5,673 nt of DNA. Origin: Candidatus Omnitrophota bacterium. Its GTDB lineage: Bacteria > Omnitrophota > Gorgyraeia > Gygaellales > Profunditerraquicolaceae. This document shows positions 1 through 5,656 of the stretch, one piece after another. Within the stretch, counting starts at the first letter, position 1. The number at the start of each line of letters is the position of its first letter. Under the pieces are notes generated by a model that searched no databases, had not been told where the DNA came from, and saw only the letters and a list, made by a program, of their open reading frames with translations. The stretch is taken from the NCBI GenBank assembly GCA_030018895.1, contig JASEHM010000075.1, positions 1 through 5,673 on the forward strand. Direction: 5' to 3'. A program made the translations under genes and the position numbers.

Positions 1-81
1 TCAAAGGGTTATACAAATACTATCAAGTTATTTACGAATGACCCCAAATTTGATACCTCAAAATACATTTCGCGTCGATAA
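1..81 (+). CDS. Possible C-terminal end of a convergent gene (partial, unidentified)
   Basis: Frame 1 on the plus strand is open from the window edge to a TAA at 79-81, giving 26 codons. The readable peptide includes KLFTNDPKFDTSKYI, which has the balanced composition of a real protein C-terminus, but I do not recognise the family. If real, this gene converges on the rluD-like gene and ends about 30 bases from its stop. The support is weak. Frame 2 is also open, to 83-85, and 26 open codons can occur by chance even in AT-rich DNA. The preceding sequence is needed to decide. Confidence 0.22.
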   Translation, partial: SKGYTNTIKLFTNDPKFDTSKYISRR

Positions 82-88
82 GTAACGT

Positions 89-110
89 CTAATTTGGACA
101 CGAGTGATAT
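89..110 (+). repeat. Copy 1 of a 22-base inverted pair flanking the gene cluster
   Basis: The plus strand here reads CTAATTTGGACA followed by ten bases ending TGATAT. The same 22 bases, with 19 identical positions, occur on the minus strand at 5615-5594, just upstream of the ileS start, so the two copies lie as inverted repeats at the two ends of the five-gene cluster. The core at 87-99 (GTCTAATTTGGAC) is itself nearly palindromic. A role as operator or as repeat edge is only a guess; by rough reckoning a match this good is unusual but not excluded by chance in AT-rich DNA. Confidence 0.3.
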
Positions 111-113
111 GGT

Positions 114-1019
114 TTACATAAACTGCTTAAATTCTTCCGGGATATCAGAGGTAAATTCTATATATTTTAGCGTTCGCGGATGCGTAAAACCTATTGTCTT
201 AGCGTGGAGATAAAGCCGGCCAAATTTAACAGGCGGTTTTCCATACTTTTTATCCCCCAGAATCGGATGGCCCAAAAAGCTAAGATGCACCCTAAGCTGA
301 TGAGTCCTTCCGGTAAACGGTTCCAGTTCTAATAAACTAAACTCTTTTGCGCGCTTTAAGGTTCGGTAGTAAGTCTTTGCATATTTTGCCTTTTTATCAA
401 AACCAACAGCCATGCTTTTTCTCTTTAACGGATGCCTTACAATAGGAAGCTCAATTATATTTTCATCAAATTCCATCTTTCCTAAAACCACGGCAATATA
501 TTTACGCTTAATCGTATGTTTAGTAAATTGCTTTGTTAAAGCAAGGTGCGAAAAATTATTCTTGGCAACAACTAAAAGGCCTGAAGTTTCCTTATCCAGC
601 CTATGAACAATACCCGGCCTCCCGGGATTAACATCTGACAAATTCTTAAACTGATACAACAGCGCATTTACTAATGTATGTTCATTATTCCCGGGCGCAG
701 GATGCACAACCATGTCTATAGGCTTATTTATTACTGCCAAATCATTATCTTCATATACAATCTCTAAGGGCAAGGCTTCCGGCTCAACAGTTAGGGCTTT
801 TTTCTCTTCAATAGAAATACGGAATTCGTCATTAACTCTTACCTTAAGATGCGGTTTTACAATTTTACTTAAGCCTAAAACTATATTCCCTTTCTGAATC
901 AGGTTTTGTATAAAGGTGCGCGAAAACCCTATTTTTTTCCTTTTGGAGAAATCCGCAAGAAATAAATCTAAGCGCATACCTTCTTGTTCGGGTGATACCT
1001 TTAATGTATACTCTTGCAT
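114..1019 (-). CDS. rluD: RluA/RluD-family 23S rRNA pseudouridine synthase
   Basis: This is a 301-residue cytoplasmic enzyme predicted to isomerise uridine to pseudouridine in 23S rRNA. An S4 RNA-binding domain occupies about residues 12-75. The catalytic domain follows, with NKP at 98-100, the signature HRLDKETSG at 139-147 containing the catalytic Asp142, the GRTHQLRVH motif at 237-245 and GDKKYG at 255-260. S4 plus catalytic domain at about 300 residues is the normal RluD/YlyB architecture and length. RluD of E. coli modifies helix 69, but RluC and other RluA-type paralogues look alike, so the exact target uridines are inferred. The gene is last in the cluster, starting 20 bases after the lgt stop. 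Its ribosome binding site is poor: an AGAGG lies about 15 bases upstream of the ATG, right after the lgt stop, so translational coupling to lgt is plausible. No rho-independent terminator is visible downstream. Confidence 0.92.
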   Translation of the reverse strand: MQEYTLKVSPEQEGMRLDLFLADFSKRKKIGFSRTFIQNLIQKGNIVLGLSKIVKPHLKVRVNDEFRISIEEKKALTVEPEALPLEIVYEDNDLAVINKPIDMVVHPAPGNNEHTLVNALLYQFKNLSDVNPGRPGIVHRLDKETSGLLVVAKNNFSHLALTKQFTKHTIKRKYIAVVLGKMEFDENIIELPIVRHPLKRKSMAVGFDKKAKYAKTYYRTLKRAKEFSLLELEPFTGRTHQLRVHLSFLGHPILGDKKYGKPPVKFGRLYLHAKTIGFTHPRTLKYIEFTSDIPEEFKQFM

Positions 1020-1039
1020 AAAATTACAGATACGCCTCT

Positions 1040-1768
1040 TTAGATCCCTCGACTCGCTTCGCTCGCTCGGGATGACAAGGCAGTGGAAAAGGATTTAATT
1101 ATTTTAAATAAGGCAAAACAAAATAACGCAATACTTATAACCTGAAATAAAGTAAGGCCTAAAAAAACAGGGGCATGCTCAAGGCGCCAAAATTCAATGA
1201 TAAATCTTTTTGCTGAATATAATAAAAGGTAACTAAAAAATATCTGTCCGGCCTTATGTGGCCTATCTTGCAAGAACCTTAAGATTATAAAGATAAGAAT
1301 AAGGGCTAGAGATGAATAAATCTGAATTGGAATTCCGGGTATTTTACCAAAACAACAGCCATTTAAAAGACAGCCGATTCTGCCTATACCTTGAGCCAAA
1401 GCAAGAAAAGGAACCAATAAATCGAAAATCTCATAGACAGCCCTCTTCTTTTTCTTTAAATAAACTACTCCCGTCAGAACCCCCAAAAACAACCCTCCGA
1501 ACCAGGATAGGCCGCCATGCATAAGCATAATAATTTCTAAAGGATTTTTTACATAATAGCCCAGATTTTCAATTATATAAAAAAGGCGCGCTCCAATTAT
1601 GCCAAAAACAAAAACCAAAAAGGAAAAATTTGAAATTATTGCCGCAGGAATATTTTCTTTCTTAGCTCTAGCGCTGGCCAATTCTACGCATAAGGCAAAT
1701 GCCAAAACAAGCGCCAGTCCATAAGAATAAACAGTAAACAACCCGATTTTACAGATAATTGGATGCAT
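1040..1768 (-). CDS. lgt: Phosphatidylglycerol-prolipoprotein diacylglyceryl transferase (Lgt)
   Basis: This inner-membrane enzyme transfers diacylglycerol from phosphatidylglycerol to the lipobox cysteine of prolipoproteins, the first step of lipoprotein maturation. The 242 residues contain about seven hydrophobic segments. Family landmarks are YSYGL near residue 14, HGGLSWFGG at 84-92, the signature GRIGCLLNGCCFG at 129-141, and the Arg188/Glu192 pair in RFIIEFWR, matching the spacing of the Arg239/Glu243 pair of E. coli Lgt. The signature is the cysteine-containing variant: positions that are Asn146 and Glu151 in E. coli are Cys133 and Cys138 here. The last 12 residues (LSSRASEASRGI) are encoded by a palindromic repeat that runs up to the stop codon, so the natural C-terminus has been replaced or extended. 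The ATG at 1768 has only a weak AAAGAA upstream. It is separated from lspA, the next enzyme of the pathway, by a repeat-filled gap. Confidence 0.95.
   Translation of the reverse strand: MHPIICKIGLFTVYSYGLALVLAFALCVELASARAKKENIPAAIISNFSFLVFVFGIIGARLFYIIENLGYYVKNPLEIIMLMHGGLSWFGGLFLGVLTGVVYLKKKKRAVYEIFDLLVPFLALAQGIGRIGCLLNGCCFGKIPGIPIQIYSSLALILIFIILRFLQDRPHKAGQIFFSYLLLYSAKRFIIEFWRLEHAPVFLGLTLFQVISIALFCFALFKIIKSFSTALSSRASEASRGI
1043..1077 (-). repeat. Short GC-rich palindromic repeat, TGTCATCCC type, inside the lgt 3' end
   Basis: On the minus strand this 35-base element begins TGTCATCCCGAGCGAGCGAA and ends GAGGGATC. The outer ATCCC/GGGAT bases pair, and the interior is an imperfect inverted repeat built on GCGAGC and GCGAAGC units; GCGAAGC is known to form an unusually stable mini-hairpin in single-stranded DNA. 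It is much richer in G+C than its surroundings. It lies in frame at the end of lgt and contributes the last 12 codons, with the TAA immediately after it. It resembles the REP-like intergenic repeats that are scattered in high copy in many bacterial genomes. Copy number cannot be judged from this window. Confidence 0.7.
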
Positions 1769-1823
1769 ATTGTTCTTTAGGATCCCATGTTTAGTAATAG
1801 TTCAGATTCCGGAAACATTTCAT

Positions 1824-1943
1824 TATCATTGCAAGCGTGAGGCGAAGCCCCTCGACTTTGCTCGGGACTTCAACCTAAGCTTGTTAAAGGCCGAAACAAT
1901 CTCAAAAACGGGATTGCTTCGGGCTAAAGCCCTCGCAATGACA
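1824..1943. repeat. Composite palindromic repeat (BIME/MITE-like) between lspA and lgt
   Basis: This 120-base block fills most of the 207-base lspA-lgt spacer. Its ends are inverted copies: TATCATTGCAAG at 1824-1835 mirrors CTCGCAATGACA at 1932-1943 with two mismatches, so both edges read TRTCATTGCRAG inward. Near the centre, GAAACAATCTC (1893-1903) pairs with GGGATTGCTTC (1910-1920) across the six-base loop AAAAAC, with one mismatch and one G-T pair. GGGCTAAAGCCC at 1921-1932 is a further small hairpin. The right unit (1910-1943) looks complete. The left unit seems split by a 40-45 base segment at about 1848-1890. It carries no gene. It is most likely a non-autonomous REP pair, transcribed within the operon as a folded spacer. 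Removing it would leave a normal gap of about 87 bases. Confidence 0.65.
1848..1872 (+). repeat. Degraded copy of the TGTCATCCC-type repeat nested in the composite repeat
   Basis: The plus strand reads CCCCTCGACTTTGCTCGGGA and then CTTCA. The element at 1043-1077 reads CCCTCGACT, then eight extra bases, then TCGCTCGGGATGACA on the same strand. The two therefore match over both arms, apart from an eight-base interior loss and a few changes, suggesting that one repeat type lies inside another. The copy is short and degenerate, so a shared hairpin logic without common descent remains possible. Confidence 0.4.
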
Positions 1944-1975
1944 GAGCGCTTCCAAAAGCTAAACTGTTACCAAGT

Positions 1976-2410
1976 TTAATCTTTGGAATCTTTTAAGATT
2001 AACCATCCCAACATTATTGCCCCTATGGTTATCGCAGAATCTGCAATATTAAAAACCGGCCAGATACGAAAATCAAGAAAATCAATCACATAGCCGAAAA
2101 ATAACCTATCAATAAGATTTCCCAAGGCGCCTGCCAATATCAAGCTCAAAGAAATACTGTATACCTTCTTAAGGCTATTTTTGCTAAGATCAAAACAAAT
2201 TAAAATAATAGCAAATATCGCAGTAACTATAAAAAATACCGGCGCCTGATTCTTTAATATCCCGAAGGCTGCCCCGCGGTTATGAATAAGGCTGATATGA
2301 AATATTCCTTTAACAACAGGCAGGGACTGATTAAGATAAAGGTTCTGAGTTACAATAAATTTAGTTAACTGGTCTAAGGAAAGGATAATTAAGACAAGGA
2401 TAAAGATCAT
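1976..2410 (-). CDS. lspA: Lipoprotein signal peptidase (signal peptidase II, LspA)
   Basis: This inner-membrane aspartyl protease removes the signal peptide from diacylglyceryl-prolipoproteins, the step directly after Lgt. The 144-residue protein has the four expected membrane segments (about 2-19, 57-73, 84-101 and 124-140). It shows LDQLTK at 12-17, HNRGAAFG at 43-50, GNLIDR at 97-102 with catalytic Asp101, VIDFLDF at 108-114 and NIADSAI at 121-127 with catalytic Asp124. These are the conserved blocks of the family and the length is slightly below the usual 150-170. The ATG at 2410 is preceded two codons earlier by an in-frame TAG, so no longer ATG-initiated form exists. No Shine-Dalgarno sequence is evident, and with only 22 bases after the DksA-like gene, translation probably depends on coupling. 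Its target would be globomycin-type inhibitors, from family knowledge. Confidence 0.95.
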   Translation of the reverse strand: MIFILVLIILSLDQLTKFIVTQNLYLNQSLPVVKGIFHISLIHNRGAAFGILKNQAPVFFIVTAIFAIILICFDLSKNSLKKVYSISLSLILAGALGNLIDRLFFGYVIDFLDFRIWPVFNIADSAITIGAIMLGWLILKDSKD

Positions 2411-2432
2411 CAGCTAAGGCAGGAGTTTAAGT

Positions 2433-2816
2433 TTAGCGCTTTTCCTTTTTTTGCTGGCACTTAACGCAGAATTGCGCATAGGGAACAGCTTTGAGCCTAT
2501 TTTTCGCGATGAGCAATTTACATTCTTCACATATGCCGAATACGCCTTCTTCTATTTTTTTTAAGGCCTCATCTAACTTATACACCAGCTCTCTTTCACT
2601 AGCGGCAAGCCCTAAAGAAAATTCCCTGTCATATGCGTCAGTAGCAACATCTGCCATATGATATGTGTAGCCGGAGATATCGCCGCAAAATTCCTTTGGG
2701 GATTTCTTTAAGGTATCTTCGGATATATGTTTTATATCACCCATAATCTTATCCTTAAGCTTTAAAATCAATTTTTTAAATTCGGCTAAATCTTTTTTAT
2801 TAAATTCCTTTTTCAT
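2433..2816 (-). CDS. TraR/DksA-family zinc-finger transcriptional regulator
   Basis: This is a 127-residue small cytoplasmic protein of the TraR/DksA C4 zinc-finger family, whose members bind in the RNA polymerase secondary channel and adjust promoter activity. The N-terminal part (about 1-35 and 65-92) is charged and helical, fitting the coiled coil. The C-terminal zinc finger has Cys96, Cys99, Cys117 and Cys120 in the form GICEEC followed by FCVKC. The tip region reads ADVATDAYDRE, so the DxxDxA tip of E. coli DksA is present only as the variant DAYDRE (60-65), as in many short DksA-like proteins. An additional Cys44 is unpaired. I chose the ATG at 2816 over one at 2852 because a GGAG with seven-base spacing sits just before it and the longer form would overlap ileS and add an arginine-rich, DksA-unlike leader. 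It begins 2 bases after ileS. ppGpp dependence cannot be told from the sequence. Confidence 0.9.
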   Translation of the reverse strand: MKKEFNKKDLAEFKKLILKLKDKIMGDIKHISEDTLKKSPKEFCGDISGYTYHMADVATDAYDREFSLGLAASERELVYKLDEALKKIEEGVFGICEECKLLIAKNRLKAVPYAQFCVKCQQKKEKR

Positions 2817-2818
2817 TT

Positions 2819-5590
2819 TTATTCTCCGATCGCGCCTGCGCATCTGACGCAAAGCTCTTTACCCTCTATCGCTGAAACAAAAAAATTCCAGCAACGGGGA
2901 CACTTTAAACCATCTGCCTTAGAAACCTCTATAACAATATCTGCTGACTCACCTAAAGAGCTGTCTTTTATGATCTCTACCTGCGATACCTTGAAAATCT
3001 CAGGAAGTTCATCCTTTAGGCTACATAGATATTTATAACGAAATTCACTATTTGTCAATAGATTTATTTTAGCGTCAAAGGAACTGCCAATTAAACCTTG
3101 AGTACGCTTATCTTCTAAAGCAGCAGTTATACTAGGCATTATTTCAAAAATCGGCTTTAGCTCATGCCCAATATCCGAACTCCCCTGGCGTAAAAGCGCC
3201 TGGCTAAAAACAGGATTAACTAATGGCCAATCCAAAAGATGCACGCTCTTTACGGATGAGTCTTTTTTCTCCTTAAGCATATTTGACCATATTTCCTCAC
3301 TCGTAAAAATTAAAATAGGCGCCATTATCCTTACCAGCACAATAAGTGTTTCATAAATAACAGTTTGAGCCGCCCTTCTCTCTAAGGAGCGAGCTCCAAA
3401 TGTATAGAGCCTTCCTTTTACCATATCTAAATAATACATAGACAGCTCAGTATTACAAAAATCATAAATCCCTTTATATGCCTTATGGAATTGGAAGCTC
3501 TCATAGCTAGCTCCTGCCGTATCAAGCGTCTCCTGTAATTTAAAAAGAATCCATTTATCTATCTTTTTTAAGCCGGCATAATCTACTTTATCAGTATCAG
3601 GATTAAAATCATACAGATTACTTAAAATAAACCTGACAGTATTCCTTATCTTTCTGTAGGCCTCAGATAGGCGCTTTAAAATCTCTTGCGATATCCTGAT
3701 ATCCTCATTGTAATCGCTTGAGGCAACCCACATCCTTAATATATCCGCGCCAAACTCTTTAATAATATCAAAAGGAGAAATAACATTGCCTAAGGATTTA
3801 GACATCTTTCTGCCGTCCGCATCCACAACAAAGCCATGTGTAAGAACGTTTTTAAAAGGAGGCTTATCATCAATCCCTGTTGAGGTAATTATTGAAGACT
3901 GAAACCACCCGCGGTGCTGGTCAGAACCCTCTAGATACAAGGCACAGGGAAAATTTAAATCCTTTCTTTTTTTTAATACTGCCTGATGGCTCACCCCTGA
4001 ATCAAACCAGACATCTAAAATATCCGTTCCCTTAGAAAATTTATCGCTTTCGCAATTCGGGCATTTAAAACCAGGGGATAAGAAATCTTCTATTTCACGG
4101 CTGAACCAACAATCCGAACCCTCTTTTACGCTAAAGCCGGCAAAATTACTAATCACAGAAGGCAACAGAATTTCATTCCCACAGTCCTTACAAACTAAGG
4201 CCGGAATAGGGACCCCCCAGTAGCGCTGCCGAGACAGGCACCAATCCGGCCTTAAATCCAGCATTGAGGCAATCCTCTCTTTTCCTGCCTCAGGGATCCA
4301 TTTCACATCATTTTTTATTGCTAGAAGCAATTCTTTTCTTAAATCAAGATGATCAATCCTTAAAAACCATTGCTTGGTTGCCCTGAAAATTATAGGGGTT
4401 TTGCAGCGCCAGCAATGCGGATAAGAGTGCCTGAGGCTGCCGTGAAAAAGAAGGTTGCCTCCGGAAAAAAGTTTTTCAATTATTTTCTTATTCGCCTCAA
4501 GGCAATTCTGATCCTTAAATTCCGGAACAGAAGAATCAAAGTTTCCTTTAGGGTCTACCGGCATTATAATATCTAATTTATATTTTAGGCCTGTCCAATA
4601 ATCTTCATTTCCATGGCCAGGCGCTGTATGCACTAGTCCGGTTCCTTCTTCTTTGGATACATAGTCCGCTAAAACTACCCTTCCCCGTCTTAAACCAAAA
4701 GGATGCTCATATATATATCCCTCCAGATCCCTGCCCTTGAGCTCTTTTATTAATTCGTATTCTTTTATACCTATATTTAATAACGCGTTCTCTAATAATT
4801 CTTTAGCGAAAATCAAATTACCATTTTCTGTTTTAATAAAGGAATAAATAAAATCCGGATGCACGCTCACCGCCACATTGGCAAGTAAAGTCCAGGGCGT
4901 AGTAGTCCAGATGACTAAATAGGTATTGGTTCCTTGGTTATCCTCTAATTTAAACCTTACATAGATAGACGGCGAGGCGCAATCTTCATATTCCACCTCT
5001 GCCTCGGCAAGGGCAGTTTCACATTTAAAACACCAGTTAACCGGTTTTAAACCGTGATATATATACCCCTTTTTAACTAACTCGGCTAATGAATCTAAGA
5101 TAGCTGCTTCATAGTCAGGGCTCAAGGTAAGATATGGATTCTCCCAATCGCCGAAAACCCCCAGGCGCTTAAACTGCTCTTTCTGAATAGAAACATAGCG
5201 CATAGCATAGTCATAGGCCTTTTTTCTAAAATCTAACTGAGAGATCTGATATTTATTTATTTTTAATTCCTTAAACAATTGGTGCTCTACCGGCAGGCCA
5301 TGGCAGTCCCATCCCGGCACATAGGCAGAGCTAAAAGAACGCATACTCTTATATTTTACAATAATATCTTTTAGGGTCTTGTTTAAGGCATGGCCTATAT
5401 GGATATCGCCGTTTGCATAAGGCGGGCCGTCATGAAGTATGTATTTTGGCCTGCCTTTTGATTTTTCCTGAATAAGGCGGTAAATATCCTCATTATTCCA
5501 TGCCTCAAGAATCGCCGGTTCTCTCTTGGCTAATTCTGCCTTCATCGGAAAATCTGTTTTAGGTAAATTAAGAGTAGGTTTGTAATCCAT
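2819..5590 (-). CDS. ileS: Isoleucyl-tRNA synthetase
   Basis: This class I synthetase charges tRNA-Ile with isoleucine and edits misactivated valine. All expected parts are seen in the 923 residues: the typical N-terminus NLPKTDFPM, the HIGH motif at 64-67 (HIGH itself), a CP1 editing domain around 200-400 with TTTPWTL at 229-235 and GTGLVHTAPGHGNEDY at 316-331 (Asp330 at the editing-site position), SRQRYWG at 453-459, WFDSG at 528-532, GSDQHRGWFQSS at 555-566 and KMSKS at 595-599. A helical anticodon-binding domain follows from about 640. The C-terminal zinc ribbon has Cys897, Cys900, Cys914 and Cys917, and an internal cysteine set (467, 470, 510, 513) looks like a second metal site. The length is normal for the bacterial form with the C-terminal zinc domain. 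It is the first gene of the cluster. No Shine-Dalgarno sequence is visible before the ATG, although no other in-frame start fits. Confidence 0.98.
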   Translation of the reverse strand: MDYKPTLNLPKTDFPMKAELAKREPAILEAWNNEDIYRLIQEKSKGRPKYILHDGPPYANGDIHIGHALNKTLKDIIVKYKSMRSFSSAYVPGWDCHGLPVEHQLFKELKINKYQISQLDFRKKAYDYAMRYVSIQKEQFKRLGVFGDWENPYLTLSPDYEAAILDSLAELVKKGYIYHGLKPVNWCFKCETALAEAEVEYEDCASPSIYVRFKLEDNQGTNTYLVIWTTTPWTLLANVAVSVHPDFIYSFIKTENGNLIFAKELLENALLNIGIKEYELIKELKGRDLEGYIYEHPFGLRRGRVVLADYVSKEEGTGLVHTAPGHGNEDYWTGLKYKLDIIMPVDPKGNFDSSVPEFKDQNCLEANKKIIEKLFSGGNLLFHGSLRHSYPHCWRCKTPIIFRATKQWFLRIDHLDLRKELLLAIKNDVKWIPEAGKERIASMLDLRPDWCLSRQRYWGVPIPALVCKDCGNEILLPSVISNFAGFSVKEGSDCWFSREIEDFLSPGFKCPNCESDKFSKGTDILDVWFDSGVSHQAVLKKRKDLNFPCALYLEGSDQHRGWFQSSIITSTGIDDKPPFKNVLTHGFVVDADGRKMSKSLGNVISPFDIIKEFGADILRMWVASSDYNEDIRISQEILKRLSEAYRKIRNTVRFILSNLYDFNPDTDKVDYAGLKKIDKWILFKLQETLDTAGASYESFQFHKAYKGIYDFCNTELSMYYLDMVKGRLYTFGARSLERRAAQTVIYETLIVLVRIMAPILIFTSEEIWSNMLKEKKDSSVKSVHLLDWPLVNPVFSQALLRQGSSDIGHELKPIFEIMPSITAALEDKRTQGLIGSSFDAKINLLTNSEFRYKYLCSLKDELPEIFKVSQVEIIKDSSLGESADIVIEVSKADGLKCPRCWNFFVSAIEGKELCVRCAGAIGE
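2824..2827 (-). promoter_or_regulatory. Shine-Dalgarno site of the DksA-like gene
   Basis: The minus strand reads GGAGAATAAAAATG, so GGAG lies seven bases before the ATG at 2816. It sits inside the last codons of ileS and is the only strong ribosome binding site of the cluster. It decides the start of the DksA-like gene in favour of 2816 over 2852. Confidence 0.8.
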
Positions 5591-5593
5591 TAA

Positions 5594-5615
5594 ATATCAT
5601 TGCTGTCCAAATTAG
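5594..5615 (-). repeat. Copy 2 of a 22-base inverted pair flanking the gene cluster
   Basis: The minus strand reads CTAATTTGGACA and then ten bases ending TGATAT, four bases before the ileS ATG. It matches the plus-strand copy at 89-110 at 19 of 22 positions. Because it lies in the probable 5' untranslated region of ileS, it could be an operator or part of a dispersed repeat; the sequence alone does not say which. Confidence 0.3.
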
Positions 5616-5625
5616 CTGCTAGTAC

Positions 5626-5656
5626 ACTGTAACACAAATTATTGACATTCTGTCAT
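5626..5656 (-). promoter_or_regulatory. Weak candidate promoter for the ileS cluster
   Basis: On the minus strand an extended -10 element TGTTACAGT (5634-5626) contains TACAGT, four of six matches to TATAAT, and is preceded after 19 bases by ATGACA (5656-5651), five of six matches to TTGACA. The 19-base spacing is longer than ideal, but the extended TG could compensate. The -35-like box is the edge of the palindromic repeat. Other weak pairs exist in the same stretch, such as TTGTGT with TAATTT at 17 bases. Transcription would start roughly 30 bases before the ileS ATG. Confidence 0.27.

Noticed and set aside
82..113. Rho-independent terminator after the rluD-like gene
   Set aside because: Only a four-base stem in GTCTAATTTGGAC can be drawn and there is no T tract after it on the minus strand.
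916..1098. Plus-strand open frame of 60 codons across the lgt-rluD junction
   Set aside because: It is antisense to the rluD start and the lgt tail; its RSLDSLRSLGMTR stretch is just the other-strand translation of the repeat.
1893..1920. Intrinsic terminator between lspA and lgt
   Set aside because: The hairpin is real, but on the minus strand it is not followed by a T run, and it belongs to the repeat element.
1824..1943. CRISPR array or tRNA gene in the lspA-lgt spacer
   Set aside because: The repeated parts are inverted, not direct with regular spacers, and no cloverleaf, anticodon arm or CCA end can be drawn.
1770..1979. Plus-strand open frame of 69 codons between lgt and lspA
   Set aside because: It runs antisense across the composite palindromic repeat and has no recognisable protein features; open frames through such repeats are common artefacts.
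2817..2852. Longer start of the DksA-like gene at 2852
   Set aside because: The extra 12 residues are arginine-rich, overlap the ileS end and lack a ribosome binding site, whereas the ATG at 2816 has GGAG at seven bases.
4370..4576. Plus-strand open frame of 68 codons inside ileS
   Set aside because: It lies wholly antisense to a well-conserved part of ileS and shows no family motifs.
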